From contig CAWJIH010000009.1 of assembly GCA_963842975.1 (NCBI GenBank), positions 809,422 through 873,421 on the forward strand: a stretch of 64,000 nt of DNA, given 5' to 3'. The translations under genes were made by a program, and so were the position numbers. Positions 24,781 to 33,686 of the stretch are shown piece by piece (the first letter of the stretch is position 1; each line of letters starts with the position of its first letter). Below the pieces are notes generated by a model that was given only the letters and a program-made list of their open reading frames with translations, was not told where the DNA came from and searched no databases. Source of the DNA: JACJWR01 sp963842975. Its GTDB lineage: Bacteria > Actinomycetota > Actinomycetes > S36-B12 > UBA10799.

Positions 24781-26442
24781 GTGGCATCAGTCGACGACCA
24801 CGACGGTCTGACCTCCGAGGTCGCTGCTTCATTCGCAGACCTGCGGTACGTCGCCACGATGTCACCCGAGCATCGGCTCCTGCACGTGAGTGTTCACCCA
24901 CAGTTGAGCCAGCAGTTGTTCCCCGCTGAGCCTGATCACGACGTCCGGCAAATCGAGGGGTTGCTTGTGTGTGCGCAACTGCTCGCGAAGTGGCAGGAGT
25001 TGTCCGAGTTCGGCACATCGACCGAACTCAACTGCGAACACCAGACAGCAACTGGCGGCCAGGTGTGGCTGCACCACAGGTTCACGTTGCGGCGCACGAC
25101 GGCCGGAGCCACCATCATCGTGGGCGCCGCGCGTGACATCACGGCTGAGGTTGTGGAGCGCAACCGGATCGCCGAATCCGCGAACCTCTATCGCGAAGTC
25201 GCGGAGAACTCTGCCGACTTCGCGATGCGCACAACGCCCGAACGGGTCATCGAATACGTTTCGGATTCCGTCACCGGGGTGCTCGGCTGGACTCCCGCGG
25301 AATTGCTCGGAGTAACGGTCCCGAGCCTCATCCACCCGGACGATCAAGAAATGGCCCGCTACCTCTCGGCCCGCCTCAACCAGGGCGAGACAGTGTTTCT
25401 GCACACCCGATTCCGCACAAAGTCGGGGCGGTACATCTGGATGGCTCAGCACGTCAAACCGATCTTCGGTGCAGATGGCACCGTCGTCGCACGCGCCGGC
25501 GTGTGGCGCGACGTCACCGCGGAGGTCGTCGCTCAGAAGGCTCTGGCCCAATCGGAAGAGCGGTTCCGGTTGGCGATGCGCTCTGCCCCAGAGGGGGTCG
25601 CACTGATCGGACCAAACAGGGAGTTCCTGGCGGTCAATCCGGCACTGTGCCGAATCCTCAAGCGGGACGAGCGCTGGCTGCTAACTCATGGGATGGCCGA
25701 CATCCTGCATCCCGAGGATGACCAGCTCGAGCAGTCCTTGCACCAGGCCCGCACCGAGATCGGCGAAGAAGCTCCGACGGCCGAGTTGCGGTGCATCAGG
25801 GCGGATGGCGCCACGGTGTGGGTGAAGGAATCCGTGGGAACACTTCGAGCACCCGAAGGGGAGGAGACCTCCGTCGTCCACTTCGTTGATATCAGCGAAT
25901 CTCGGGCTGCCGCCGAGCGCCTACGCTTCCTCGCCCAGCACGACGACCTGACCGGCCAACTGCGGCCGGCAGCGCTCACTGCCCGGCTGGAGGCGATGCT
26001 CGAACGGCGTAGGGAGCAAGCAGTAGGTCAGCTCGTCGTCATCTTCGTCGATGTGGACGGTCTCAAAGCGGTCAACGATTCGCTGGGTCACGAGGCTGGA
26101 GATGAGGTGATTCGGGTCGCGGCGCAACGCATCGCCTCCACGGTGCGGAGCAGCGACGTGGTGGCTCGTATCGGCGGGGACGAATTCGTGATCGTGCTCG
26201 ACGCGGTGCGGCAGCTGAGTGATGCGCTGACTGTGGCCGACAAGTTGCAGGAGAACTTTGGCCGTCCGATCGCAGTACGCGAGCACGGGTTGACCATGAG
26301 TCTGAGCATGGGTGTCGCCGTTGCCGAATCAGCTGATTCAGCGGACGACCTGCTGCGTCGCGCGGACGTGGCCCTTTACGCCAGCAAGCGGTCCGGGCGA
26401 GCGCGGGCAACGGTCTACTCCCCGCAATTGGAGACTCACTAG
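24781..26442 (+). CDS. PAS-PAS-PAS GGDEF protein (putative diguanylate cyclase)
   Basis: A 553-aa cytosolic sensor. A partial PAS-like region (about 1-125) is followed by two PAS domains with PAC motifs (about 135-260: FRTKSGRYIWMAQHVKPIF; about 260-385) and a C-terminal GGDEF domain (about 390-545). RIGGDEFVIVL is intact, and an inhibitory I-site RSSD lies five residues upstream, so c-di-GMP feedback is possible. The start of the domain reads DDLTGQLRPAAL where DxLTGLxNR is expected, so the guanine-contacting Asn is replaced. No membrane segments. The start is GTG 24781; the open frame upstream overlaps tRNA-Val. Confidence 0.85.
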   Translation: MASVDDHDGLTSEVAASFADLRYVATMSPEHRLLHVSVHPQLSQQLFPAEPDHDVRQIEGLLVCAQLLAKWQELSEFGTSTELNCEHQTATGGQVWLHHRFTLRRTTAGATIIVGAARDITAEVVERNRIAESANLYREVAENSADFAMRTTPERVIEYVSDSVTGVLGWTPAELLGVTVPSLIHPDDQEMARYLSARLNQGETVFLHTRFRTKSGRYIWMAQHVKPIFGADGTVVARAGVWRDVTAEVVAQKALAQSEERFRLAMRSAPEGVALIGPNREFLAVNPALCRILKRDERWLLTHGMADILHPEDDQLEQSLHQARTEIGEEAPTAELRCIRADGATVWVKESVGTLRAPEGEETSVVHFVDISESRAAAERLRFLAQHDDLTGQLRPAALTARLEAMLERRREQAVGQLVVIFVDVDGLKAVNDSLGHEAGDEVIRVAAQRIASTVRSSDVVARIGGDEFVIVLDAVRQLSDALTVADKLQENFGRPIAVREHGLTMSLSMGVAVAESADSADDLLRRADVALYASKRSGRARATVYSPQLETH

Positions 26443-26609
26443 TGTCGGACCAGTCCGGCTGTCGCCAAGGCACGGGGGACACCTGTGGTGTGCTTCCCAC
26501 CTGAGGGTGGCAAACCTGCTGACCTCGACGCCAACGGCATCATCGAAGCTCTGGCCGCGCCGCGGGCAGACGGTGACTGAGGTCGTCGAGCCATCCAGGC
26601 GCCGACCGC

Positions 26610-26615
26610 TAGGCT
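26610..26615 (+). promoter_or_regulatory. Possible -10 element of thrS
   Basis: TAGGCT lies 28 bases before the thrS start; no clear -35 is visible. The 200-base gap 26443-26643 contains no supported gene. Confidence 0.3.
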
Positions 26616-26643
26616 GAGCGCACCGCCGCCGGAAGGGAAACCC

Positions 26644-28686
26644 TTGACCATCACCGTTGTGCTTGATCCAGATGGCCAGTCGCAGTTACTGCCAGCGGGC
26701 TCGGATGCCGCCGCCCTGTTCCGCGACCAGCGCGACGTCATCGTCGCGCGTGTGAATGGCGAACTGGTCGATCTGGCGACGACGCTCCACGACGGCGACC
26801 GGGTGGCGGGAGTCACCGCTGAGGAGCCAGACGGCCTCGCCGTGCTTCGACACTCCTGCGCGCACGTGCTGGCCCAAGCCGTGCAACAGGTCGACCCGGA
26901 CGCCAAACTCGGTATCGGACCTCCCATCCAGGACGGTTTCTACTACGACTTCGACGTTTCGCGCCCCTTTACACCCGAGGATCTGGCCGAACTGCAGAAA
27001 CGCATGACGGCAATCATCAAGTCTGGCCAGCGATTCGAACGTCGCGTGGTCACTGATGATGAAGCGCGCACGGAATTGGAGTTCCAGCCCTACAAGTTGC
27101 TCCTCATCGCAGCCAAGGGCGGTTCGGGTGGCGCCGCCAACGGCAGCGACGACAATGACGGTTCCAGCCAGCCGGATCCCGACATCATGGAAATCGGCGG
27201 CTCCGAACTCACCATGTACGACAATGTCGACCGCCGGGACCAAACGGTGTGGACCGATCTGTGCCGTGGACCGCATGTGCCCACCACCCGGCACATCCCG
27301 GCGAACGCTTTCAAACTGATGCGGACCGCCGCGGTGTATTGGATGTCCGACGACCACAACCCGCAACTCCAGCGCATCTACGGCACAGCCTGGCCCACCA
27401 AGGACGCGCTGCGCGCACACCTCACCTTCCTTGAGGAGGCCGCCAAGCGTGACCACCGCCGGTTGGGTGCCGAACTGGACCTCTTCAGTTTCCCCGAACG
27501 CATCGGATCGGGTCTACCGGTGTTCCACCCCAGGGGAGGTGTGATCCGCAAAGAGCTCGAGGACTATTCGCGGCGCCGCCACGAGGAAGCCGGATACGAG
27601 TTCGTCTACACCCCGCACATCACCAAAGCCGGCCTCTTCGAGACCTCCGGCCACCTCGACTGGTACGCCGAAGGCATGTACCCGCCGATGCACCTCGACG
27701 CCGAAACCAGTCCCGACGGAACCGTGCGCAAACCCGGCCAGGACTACTACCTCAAACCGATGAACTGCCCCATGCACAACCTGATCTTCGATTCCCGGGG
27801 CCGTTCCTACCGCGAGCTTCCGTTGCGGCTGTTCGAATTCGGCCACGTGTACCGCTACGAAAAGTCCGGGGTGGTGCACGGGTTGACCCGGGCCCGCGGG
27901 TTCACCCAGGACGACGCACATATCTATTGCACCCCGGAGCAGATGCCCGAGGAACTCTCCAACCTGCTTACCTTCGTGCTCGAACTGCTGCGCGACTATG
28001 GCTTGGAAGATTTCTACTTGGAACTTTCCACGCGTGATCCGGCGAAATCGGTGGGCGAGGACGCGGACTGGGATCGGGCCACCGAGGCGCTTCGGGAGGC
28101 AGCGGTTGCGCAGGGCCTCGAGCTTGTGATGGACCCCGGCGGGGCGGCCTTCTACGGGCCGAAGATTTCGGTACAGGCCAAGGACGCTATTGGGCGCTCC
28201 TGGCAAATGTCCACCATCCAGGTTGACTTCCAACTCCCCGAACGCTTCGGCCTGGAATACACCGCAGCCGACGGCAGCCGAGCCCGACCGGTGATGATCC
28301 ACCGGGCGCTGTTCGGCTCGATCGAACGATTCTTCGCAGTGCTCCTCGAGCACTACAACGGGGCGTTTCCGCCGTGGCTGGCGCCGGTGCAGGTGGTGTG
28401 TGTGCCGGTTTCGGACGCCCACATCGACTACCTCGAGCAGGTGGCTGCCCAGTTGCGGGCGCGTGGAATCCGAGTGGAGGTCGACACCAGTTCGGATCGA
28501 ATGCCCAAGAAGATCCGCAACGCGACCAAGTCCAAAGTCCCCTTCATCCTGATCGCTGGCGATGAGGATCAGGCGGCCGGGGCGGTGTCGTTCCGGATGC
28601 GCGACGGCTCGCAGGACAACGGGATTCCGGTGCCTGAGGCAATCGAGCGCATCAGCGGCATCATCGAGGCGAAGGCCCAGGCGTGA
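26644..28686 (+). CDS. thrS: Threonyl-tRNA synthetase
   Basis: A 680-aa class II synthetase charging tRNA-Thr. In order: TGS domain (1-60), SAD/editing-like domain with HSCAH and DLCRGPH (about 75-265), catalytic core with motif 2 (FGHVYRYEKSGVVHGLTRARGF) and zinc ligand Cys in MNCPMHN, motif 3 HRALFGSIERF, and the anticodon domain (570-680). A Gly/Ser/Asp-rich insertion (GGSGGAANGSDDNDGSS, about 160-180) is unusual but common in GC-rich actinobacteria. The start is TTG 26644 after GGAAGGG. It overlaps the HIT gene, as in Rv2614c-Rv2613c. Confidence 0.96.
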   Translation: MTITVVLDPDGQSQLLPAGSDAAALFRDQRDVIVARVNGELVDLATTLHDGDRVAGVTAEEPDGLAVLRHSCAHVLAQAVQQVDPDAKLGIGPPIQDGFYYDFDVSRPFTPEDLAELQKRMTAIIKSGQRFERRVVTDDEARTELEFQPYKLLLIAAKGGSGGAANGSDDNDGSSQPDPDIMEIGGSELTMYDNVDRRDQTVWTDLCRGPHVPTTRHIPANAFKLMRTAAVYWMSDDHNPQLQRIYGTAWPTKDALRAHLTFLEEAAKRDHRRLGAELDLFSFPERIGSGLPVFHPRGGVIRKELEDYSRRRHEEAGYEFVYTPHITKAGLFETSGHLDWYAEGMYPPMHLDAETSPDGTVRKPGQDYYLKPMNCPMHNLIFDSRGRSYRELPLRLFEFGHVYRYEKSGVVHGLTRARGFTQDDAHIYCTPEQMPEELSNLLTFVLELLRDYGLEDFYLELSTRDPAKSVGEDADWDRATEALREAAVAQGLELVMDPGGAAFYGPKISVQAKDAIGRSWQMSTIQVDFQLPERFGLEYTAADGSRARPVMIHRALFGSIERFFAVLLEHYNGAFPPWLAPVQVVCVPVSDAHIDYLEQVAAQLRARGIRVEVDTSSDRMPKKIRNATKSKVPFILIAGDEDQAAGAVSFRMRDGSQDNGIPVPEAIERISGIIEAKAQA

Positions 28687-29237
28687 AACCCGACGACGGT
28701 GGAGTGCCGGCTCCGCCTGGCGCCGGGCCGGACCGATGGGACAGGTTGTGGACTCCGCACCGGATGGCCTACATCAAAGGCGCCAACCGACCGTCCGGCG
28801 GCGCCGAGGAAGTCGACTGCCCGTTCTGCCGGGTACCGACCATGGCCGAGCCGGAATCGCTGATTGTGCACCGGGGGGACACCGCCTTCGTGGTGCTCAA
28901 TCTGTACCCGTACAACTCCGGACACCTACTGGTGTGCCCCTACCGGCATGTGGCCGATTACACCGACATCGACGATGCGGAGATGGCCGAGATCGCTCAC
29001 CTCACCCAGCAAGCGATGGCTACGCTACGTGCCGCAGCCGCACCGCACGGCTTCAACCTCGGCATCAACCAGGGCAACATTGCCGGCGCCGGGGTAGCCG
29101 CCCACCTGCATCAGCATGTGGTCCCGCGCTGGGGCGGAGACATCAACTTCATGCCAATCGTCGGCGGGACCAAGACCATGCCGATGCTGCTGGAGCAAAC
29201 CCGAGACCTGCTCGCCGAGCACTGGCCCGGCAACTGA
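28683..29237 (+). CDS. HIT-family AP4A phosphorylase (Rv2613c-like)
   Basis: A 184-aa HIT-domain protein. The histidine triad is HLHQHVVPRW (about 139-148), preceded by LVCPYRHVADY and NQGNIAGAGVAAH. The N-terminal WTPHRMAYI and CPFC segments are characteristic of actinobacterial AP4A phosphorylases, which cleave diadenosine tetraphosphate. It overlaps thrS by four bases (ATGA-type coupling). In mycobacteria the next gene is pgsA1; here about 2.9 kb with two unrelated genes intervenes. Confidence 0.93.
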   Translation: MKPDDGGVPAPPGAGPDRWDRLWTPHRMAYIKGANRPSGGAEEVDCPFCRVPTMAEPESLIVHRGDTAFVVLNLYPYNSGHLLVCPYRHVADYTDIDDAEMAEIAHLTQQAMATLRAAAAPHGFNLGINQGNIAGAGVAAHLHQHVVPRWGGDINFMPIVGGTKTMPMLLEQTRDLLAEHWPGN

Positions 29238-29240
29238 GCG

Positions 29241-30371
29241 TCACCAATCTTCTGCTCGATCCACCAACCACAGGTACCGATCCGTGAGGATGTCACCTAT
29301 CTCTGGCAACAGCGTCAGCCGGACCCAGCGGTAGGGTGCTTCTCCGTCGGCGGACTGCTGGTCGACCACACCCACCGGCCAGGCTCGGTACGGGGCCAGA
29401 ATCGACCCTGGCAGTTCCGAATCGTTCATCCGCAGTCCGGTCCGAGTGAGCGTCAGCAGGCCCTCGGTTGGAATCGAATCACCGTACAGTCTGCGCACCA
29501 ACGCCCAGTCTCCGTTCACCGCAAGTACGACAGCGGCCGGGCCGTCGCTGGGTTCTTCCCAGGCATCGCGACGGGTCAACGTGGGTGACAACTCTCGTGA
29601 TGAACTCGACCCGCACACCCCGAGCATTGCAACCAAGGCAGCCAATTCGCGGCCACCGGGCACTCCCGGACCCACCGGAGCAAGCGCTCCGGCGACACCG
29701 GCTGCGGCGAGGGGGGCGCTCACATCCCAGATGTCGCCGGCAGCTCCCCACACGATCTCATCGGCATCCGGATCATCAGGGTCAGCACCATGCGCGACCG
29801 ACATGGCCCGCAAGGCCACGGCGTCGTCTTCGGCCACCGCGGCAAGTTCCTCGATCAGCCGCAGTCGCGGGCCCACAGCCACTCGCCGATGTGCGCGGCC
29901 GCTGGGAATCGAGTGGTCGTTGGTGGTGAGTGACCCGTCGGCCAAATCGAGGGTGCCGATCACCTGCTCGTCGTCGTCAAACACGGGGAGTCGGCAAACG
30001 GTGCACTCGTCGCCGAGCACCCGGTGTGCGATAGCCGCGATGTCCTCAAAGTCTGCGGAATGGGACCCCAACTCAGTCACCAGCACAGCACGCGGTTTGT
30101 CTGCGTCGGCAGCCGCTCGCCAGACCTCGGCGGTGTGTGGATCGACCCCGACGTTGGCGGGGATTACGGCCACAACACGATCGCTGCTCAGTGCTGTCGT
30201 TACCGCTGCGACCCGTGCGTGCGGATCAGCGCGGTGCAAGTTGCCCGCGTGCACCACGAGGTCGGCCGTCGCGTCCGCTTGCTGCAGCAGCCACTGGGGG
30301 AGCTCGGCAGGGCCCACAAGCGCCAAAGTTGTCAATTGTTGCCCGCGTCCAGACCGTTCAACGTCCTCCAC
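29241..30371 (-). CDS. Degenerate elongation factor G-like protein lacking the P-loop
   Basis: A 376-aa protein that resembles the N-terminal part of EF-G2/FusA2-type proteins. TLALVGPAELPQWLLQQ stands where GxxxxGKT is expected. VVAVIPANVGVDPHTAEVW and KPRAVLVTELGSHSADFED match the G3-G4 region, but the NKxD-type motif is lost. LPVFDDDEQVIGTLDLADG and a domain-II-like stretch (GPAAVVLAVNGDWALVRRLYG) follow, and it ends there, without domains III-V. GTP binding is unlikely. The family call is by pattern and moderate in confidence. The start is GTG 30371; TTG 30383 is possible. It is convergent with the HIT gene (3-base gap). Confidence 0.5.
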   Translation of the reverse strand: MEDVERSGRGQQLTTLALVGPAELPQWLLQQADATADLVVHAGNLHRADPHARVAAVTTALSSDRVVAVIPANVGVDPHTAEVWRAAADADKPRAVLVTELGSHSADFEDIAAIAHRVLGDECTVCRLPVFDDDEQVIGTLDLADGSLTTNDHSIPSGRAHRRVAVGPRLRLIEELAAVAEDDAVALRAMSVAHGADPDDPDADEIVWGAAGDIWDVSAPLAAAGVAGALAPVGPGVPGGRELAALVAMLGVCGSSSSRELSPTLTRRDAWEEPSDGPAAVVLAVNGDWALVRRLYGDSIPTEGLLTLTRTGLRMNDSELPGSILAPYRAWPVGVVDQQSADGEAPYRWVRLTLLPEIGDILTDRYLWLVDRAEDW

Positions 30372-30378
30372 GGGGGAA

Positions 30379-30384
30379 TACAAT
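30379..30384 (+). promoter_or_regulatory. -10 element TACAAT
   Basis: TACAAT lies 7 bases before ATG 30392, which would start a leaderless mini-ORF leading into the second cyclase gene. Confidence 0.5.
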
Positions 30385-30391
30385 CACCTCT

Positions 30392-30433
30392 ATGCCTGTG
30401 CCCGTCCACCGCCGCCACCGCACGGCCGCGTGA
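30392..30433 (+). CDS. 13-aa leader mini-ORF coupled to cyclase gene
   Basis: ATG 30392 opens a 13-codon frame, MPVPVHRRHRTAA, rich in Arg and His, whose TGA overlaps the GTG start of the cyclase (GTGA). The perfect -10 just upstream makes it leaderless. It could act by translational coupling or attenuation. Alternatively a frame error hides a longer cyclase N-terminus. Confidence 0.4.
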   Translation: MPVPVHRRHRTAA

Positions 30434-32064
30434 CCTGGGTGACGCCACCGGGTGGGTGGTTCAAGGAATGGGCTGAGTCGACGGGGCACGTGTTCTTCGC
30501 CGCCGATCTGGATCCACCATGGCGGTTCACCTACCTAAGCCCGGCCATTGCCGAGGTCACCGGCTACACGAATGCCGAACTCGCAGCCGAACCCACGCTT
30601 ATCGCCGACGCGATCTCCCAGCGGGATCTTTCCGACTTCCTCGCCGAAGTGGGGTTGGGCGCGGACTTGACAATCGGTTTTCGACGCAAGTCCGGCGACA
30701 TCGCCTCGGTCCACGTGATGGCCCGCCGGATCAGCCACGACGACGGTAGCGTCGCTATCGAAGGTATTGCCTTCGACGTCACCGATGTGGTGGCGGCACT
30801 GACGAGGGCTGAAGAGTCCGAGGAATGGTTTCGGCTGTCGTTTGAGATGTCCGAGGTCGGAATGTGCATTGTCGACCGAGCGGGGCAGTTCCTCACTGTC
30901 AACGATGCCCTGGTACGGATGCTGCGGACCAGTGAAGACGAACTCATCGGGCGTACCTGGCAGGACACGACTCACCCCGATGACTTGCCTATGGACCTGA
31001 ACCTGGTGGCGTCGACGGTCGCCGAGGGCGGTCCCGGTTTCAGCCTGCGCAAGAGATTCCTGCGCGGCGATGGATCGGTGATGTGGGGAGACCTCAGCAC
31101 GTCGGTGTATCGAGACCACTCCGGCGTCACCAGACTGTGGGTTTCCCAGGTGGTCGACGTGACCGCTCAGGTCGACGCCGAACAGCGACTTTCGGCCTCA
31201 GAGGAGAAGTACCGGCTGCTGGCGGAGAACTCCTCAGACGTGATCATGCATGTGGTCGATGACGAGGTCCACTGGGCGTCGCCGTCCCTGCGGCGCAGCC
31301 TCGGGTGGGATCCGACTGAGATCCGGGGTCACCCGATCAAGGACTACATCCACCCTGACGATGCTGACACCTACGCAGCCATCGATCAGCGCCTCGCGGG
31401 GCAGGACTCGTTGATGGTGAGGCTGCGGGTGAGGGCTGCGAACGGTGTTTTTCACTGGATCGCCGCCCACGTAGCCGAGTACTACAACGCAGACGGCGAC
31501 ACCGCTGGTACCGCTGTGTCCTTCCGGGTGATTGATGACGACGTTCGCCGGGAGGAAGAACTTGACCATCGGGCGCGCTACGACAACCTCACCGGGCTGC
31601 TCAACCGCGAGGCCTTGTTTGACGTTATTGCCGAGGCTCAGCGGAATCTTGGTGGGCGCGACCACGACGCCATCGGGGTGCTCTTCGTCGACCTCGATGA
31701 CTTCAAGCGGCTCAACGACACCTACGGTCACGCCTTCGGCGATCACATTCTGCGCACCGTCGCAGATCGAGTGAAAGCCAGCGTTCGGCCCGAGGACCTG
31801 GTCGCACGGATGGGAGGCGACGAACTGCTGGTGCTGCTCACGTCGACCGGCACTCGGCTCATGCTGGAAGAAGTTGGGCAGCGGGTACGCGCTGCGATCG
31901 CCGAGCCGGTGGTGTGGGAAAACGTCTCAGAGTCCACAACCGCGAGTATCGGGGCAGCCGTCGGCCGATCCTACGAAGACCCCGATCAGTTGGTGGCCCG
32001 CGCAGATGCGGCAATGTATGTGGCCAAGCAGTCCGGGCGTGACCGTGTCGTACTCGCGGAGTAG
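30430..32064 (+). CDS. PAS-PAS-PAS GGDEF diguanylate cyclase
   Basis: A 544-aa protein with three PAS domains (about 15-125, 135-260 and 265-375; PAC motifs such as RKSGDIASVHVMARRI and RGDGSVMWGDLSTSVY) and a C-terminal GGDEF domain (about 375-540). The canonical YDNLTGLLNREALF is present, with DLDDFKRLNDTYGHAFGD, I-site RPED and MGGDELLVLL (GGDEL variant, functional in many cyclases). It should make c-di-GMP. No membrane helices. GTG 30430 follows the mini-ORF; the open frame continues about 980 bases upstream but lies antisense to the EF-G-like gene and is not coding. Confidence 0.85.
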   Translation: MTWVTPPGGWFKEWAESTGHVFFAADLDPPWRFTYLSPAIAEVTGYTNAELAAEPTLIADAISQRDLSDFLAEVGLGADLTIGFRRKSGDIASVHVMARRISHDDGSVAIEGIAFDVTDVVAALTRAEESEEWFRLSFEMSEVGMCIVDRAGQFLTVNDALVRMLRTSEDELIGRTWQDTTHPDDLPMDLNLVASTVAEGGPGFSLRKRFLRGDGSVMWGDLSTSVYRDHSGVTRLWVSQVVDVTAQVDAEQRLSASEEKYRLLAENSSDVIMHVVDDEVHWASPSLRRSLGWDPTEIRGHPIKDYIHPDDADTYAAIDQRLAGQDSLMVRLRVRAANGVFHWIAAHVAEYYNADGDTAGTAVSFRVIDDDVRREEELDHRARYDNLTGLLNREALFDVIAEAQRNLGGRDHDAIGVLFVDLDDFKRLNDTYGHAFGDHILRTVADRVKASVRPEDLVARMGGDELLVLLTSTGTRLMLEEVGQRVRAAIAEPVVWENVSESTTASIGAAVGRSYEDPDQLVARADAAMYVAKQSGRDRVVLAE

Positions 32065-32075
32065 CGCGCGACGGC

Positions 32076-32081
32076 TAAGGT
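32076..32081 (+). promoter_or_regulatory. Possible -10 element of pgsA
   Basis: TAAGGT lies 29 bases before GTG 32111 and GGAGG lies at 32097-32101. It would start the PIM lipid operon. Confidence 0.35.
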
Positions 32082-32110
32082 GACTTTCACTACCGTGGAG
32101 GTTCGCTTAC

Positions 32111-32737
32111 GTGCTCAACCAAACCGGCGCGCGTTCGGCAGCGTCAAAGATCCTCGATCCCGTCGCTGGCGGGCTGATCAAGATCGGGCTGACCCCCGAT
32201 TCGGTCACCCTCATCGGCACCGTCGGTGTCAGTGCAACCGCACTCTGGTTTTTCCCGCGAGGCCAGTTCGCCATTGGCGTGCTGGTGATCATGCTGTTCA
32301 TCTTCAGCGACATGCTCGACGGGGCAATGGCGCGCAAACTCGGCCGGTCGGGACCCTGGGGCGCCTTCCTCGACAGCACGCTGGACCGCATCGCTGACGG
32401 TTTCGTTTTCGGTGCCCTGCTGATCTGGGCGGCCCGCACCCAATCCGACGCTACCGTGGCCGCGGCACTACTGTGTCTGGTCGGCGGGATGGTGATCTCC
32501 TACGCCCGGGCGCGGGCTGAAGGGTTGGGCATGACCTGCAATGTGGGAATTGCCGAACGTACTGAGCGACTCGTGCTGATCCTGTTTGCGGCCTTCATCT
32601 ACGGCCTCGGTGTTCCCTATGTGTTGCCAGCGGCGCTGTGGCTATTGGCGGTACTCAGCGTCATCACCGTGATTCAGCGCATCGTCCACGTGCACCGCCA
32701 GGCGGTGGCGCTTGCCGCTGCTGGTGGAGAGGGCTGA
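32111..32737 (+). CDS. pgsA: Phosphatidylinositol phosphate synthase (CDP-alcohol transferase)
   Basis: A 208-aa membrane enzyme transferring a phosphatidyl group from CDP-diacylglycerol to inositol 1-phosphate, the first step to PI and PIMs. The CDP-OH-P motif is visible as SDMLDGAMARKLGRSGPWGAFLDSTLDR (quoted in pieces: SDMLDGAMAR and GAFLDSTLDR), with the four Asp metal ligands. There are about six membrane helices. Its place directly before the PIM acyltransferase and pimA supports PIP synthase over phosphatidylglycerophosphate synthase. GTG start. Confidence 0.93.
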   Translation: MLNQTGARSAASKILDPVAGGLIKIGLTPDSVTLIGTVGVSATALWFFPRGQFAIGVLVIMLFIFSDMLDGAMARKLGRSGPWGAFLDSTLDRIADGFVFGALLIWAARTQSDATVAAALLCLVGGMVISYARARAEGLGMTCNVGIAERTERLVLILFAAFIYGLGVPYVLPAALWLLAVLSVITVIQRIVHVHRQAVALAAAGGEG

Positions 32738-32744
32738 GGCAGTC

Positions 32745-33686
32745 ATGCAGACTCCAGCCGAATTCTTGGCCTATTCCGGCTACAGCGCCGGATGGCGGAC
32801 GGTCCGGTTCATGCCGCGCCGGATTGCCTACGCCACGTTTGCCGGCCTCGCCGACCAGGCGTGGTTGCGGCGAGGCAAAGGCGTGCGGCAACTTGAACGC
32901 AACTATGCCCGGATCGTGCCGGACGCATCGCAACGCCAACTGCGGGCGATGTCCCGGGAGGGCATGCAGAAGTACTTCCAGTACTGGTGTGACGTCTTTC
33001 GAATGCCCGATCTGACGCGGCAAGAGATTGTCGACTCTGCGGTCTGGGAGAACAAGCAGACGATGCTTGATGCGATCGTCGCCAATGAGGGCGTCGTCGC
33101 CGCGGTTTCGCACTCCGGGAACTGGGACCACATCGGGGCCTACATGGCGATCTCGCATGGCGGCCTGATTAGCGTCGCCGAGGATTTGAAACCGGAGAAA
33201 TTGACCCAGAAGTTCCTCGACTTCCGCCGCGGCCTGGGCATGGACATCGTCACACTGCGAAAAGGGGAGAACGTCTACCGGCAACTGGTGGATCGGGCGC
33301 CGCGCCGAGACGTCTACGCCCTCCTTGGTGATCGCGACCTCACCCGTCACGGCGTGCCAGTGGAGCTTTTCGGCGAAACCACCCGCATGCCCGCGGGCCC
33401 TGCTGCCCTGGCCTACGACACCGGAGCTCGCTTGTTCGTGGCAGATCTTTGGACAGATAAGAGTTTCGCCTATGCGCGGGTGAGCCAACAGATTCCGGTG
33501 GATCGCAGTGCAGATCGCGCCAAGGTCATTAGGCGCTCCACGCAGGCGATAGCAGACAAGCTCGCCGAGGGAATCGCCGCGCACCCCACTGACTGGCACA
33601 TGCTGCAACCCCTGTGGCTGGCCGACCTGGACCAGTCTCGGATGCGCACCAGCGACTACGACCACGACGCTGCGGGTGAGCAGTAA
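32745..33686 (+). CDS. Phosphatidylinositol mannoside acyltransferase (PatA-like)
   Basis: A 313-aa enzyme of the LpxL-like lysophospholipid acyltransferase family. The catalytic HxxxxD is HSGNWD (about 125-130), followed by a PEKLTQKF region and GDRDLTRHGVPVELFG. It should acylate the mannose of PIM1/PIM2 on the inner face of the membrane. Position between PIP synthase and pimA matches Rv2611c. ATG 32745 is chosen; an in-frame ATG at 32712 would overlap pgsA. Its stop overlaps the pimA ATG (TAATG). Confidence 0.9.
   Translation: MQTPAEFLAYSGYSAGWRTVRFMPRRIAYATFAGLADQAWLRRGKGVRQLERNYARIVPDASQRQLRAMSREGMQKYFQYWCDVFRMPDLTRQEIVDSAVWENKQTMLDAIVANEGVVAAVSHSGNWDHIGAYMAISHGGLISVAEDLKPEKLTQKFLDFRRGLGMDIVTLRKGENVYRQLVDRAPRRDVYALLGDRDLTRHGVPVELFGETTRMPAGPAALAYDTGARLFVADLWTDKSFAYARVSQQIPVDRSADRAKVIRRSTQAIADKLAEGIAAHPTDWHMLQPLWLADLDQSRMRTSDYDHDAAGEQ

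Noticed and set aside
26443..26643. T-box or other riboswitch before thrS
   Set aside because: No T-box sequence or specifier/antiterminator arrangement can be seen; only a TAGGCT hexamer and a ribosome site.
29446..30429. Long N-terminal extension (about 328 codons) of the second cyclase frame
   Set aside because: It is Ser/Ala/Thr/Pro-rich, lies antisense to the EF-G-like gene and resembles no domain; the PAS homology begins only after 30430.
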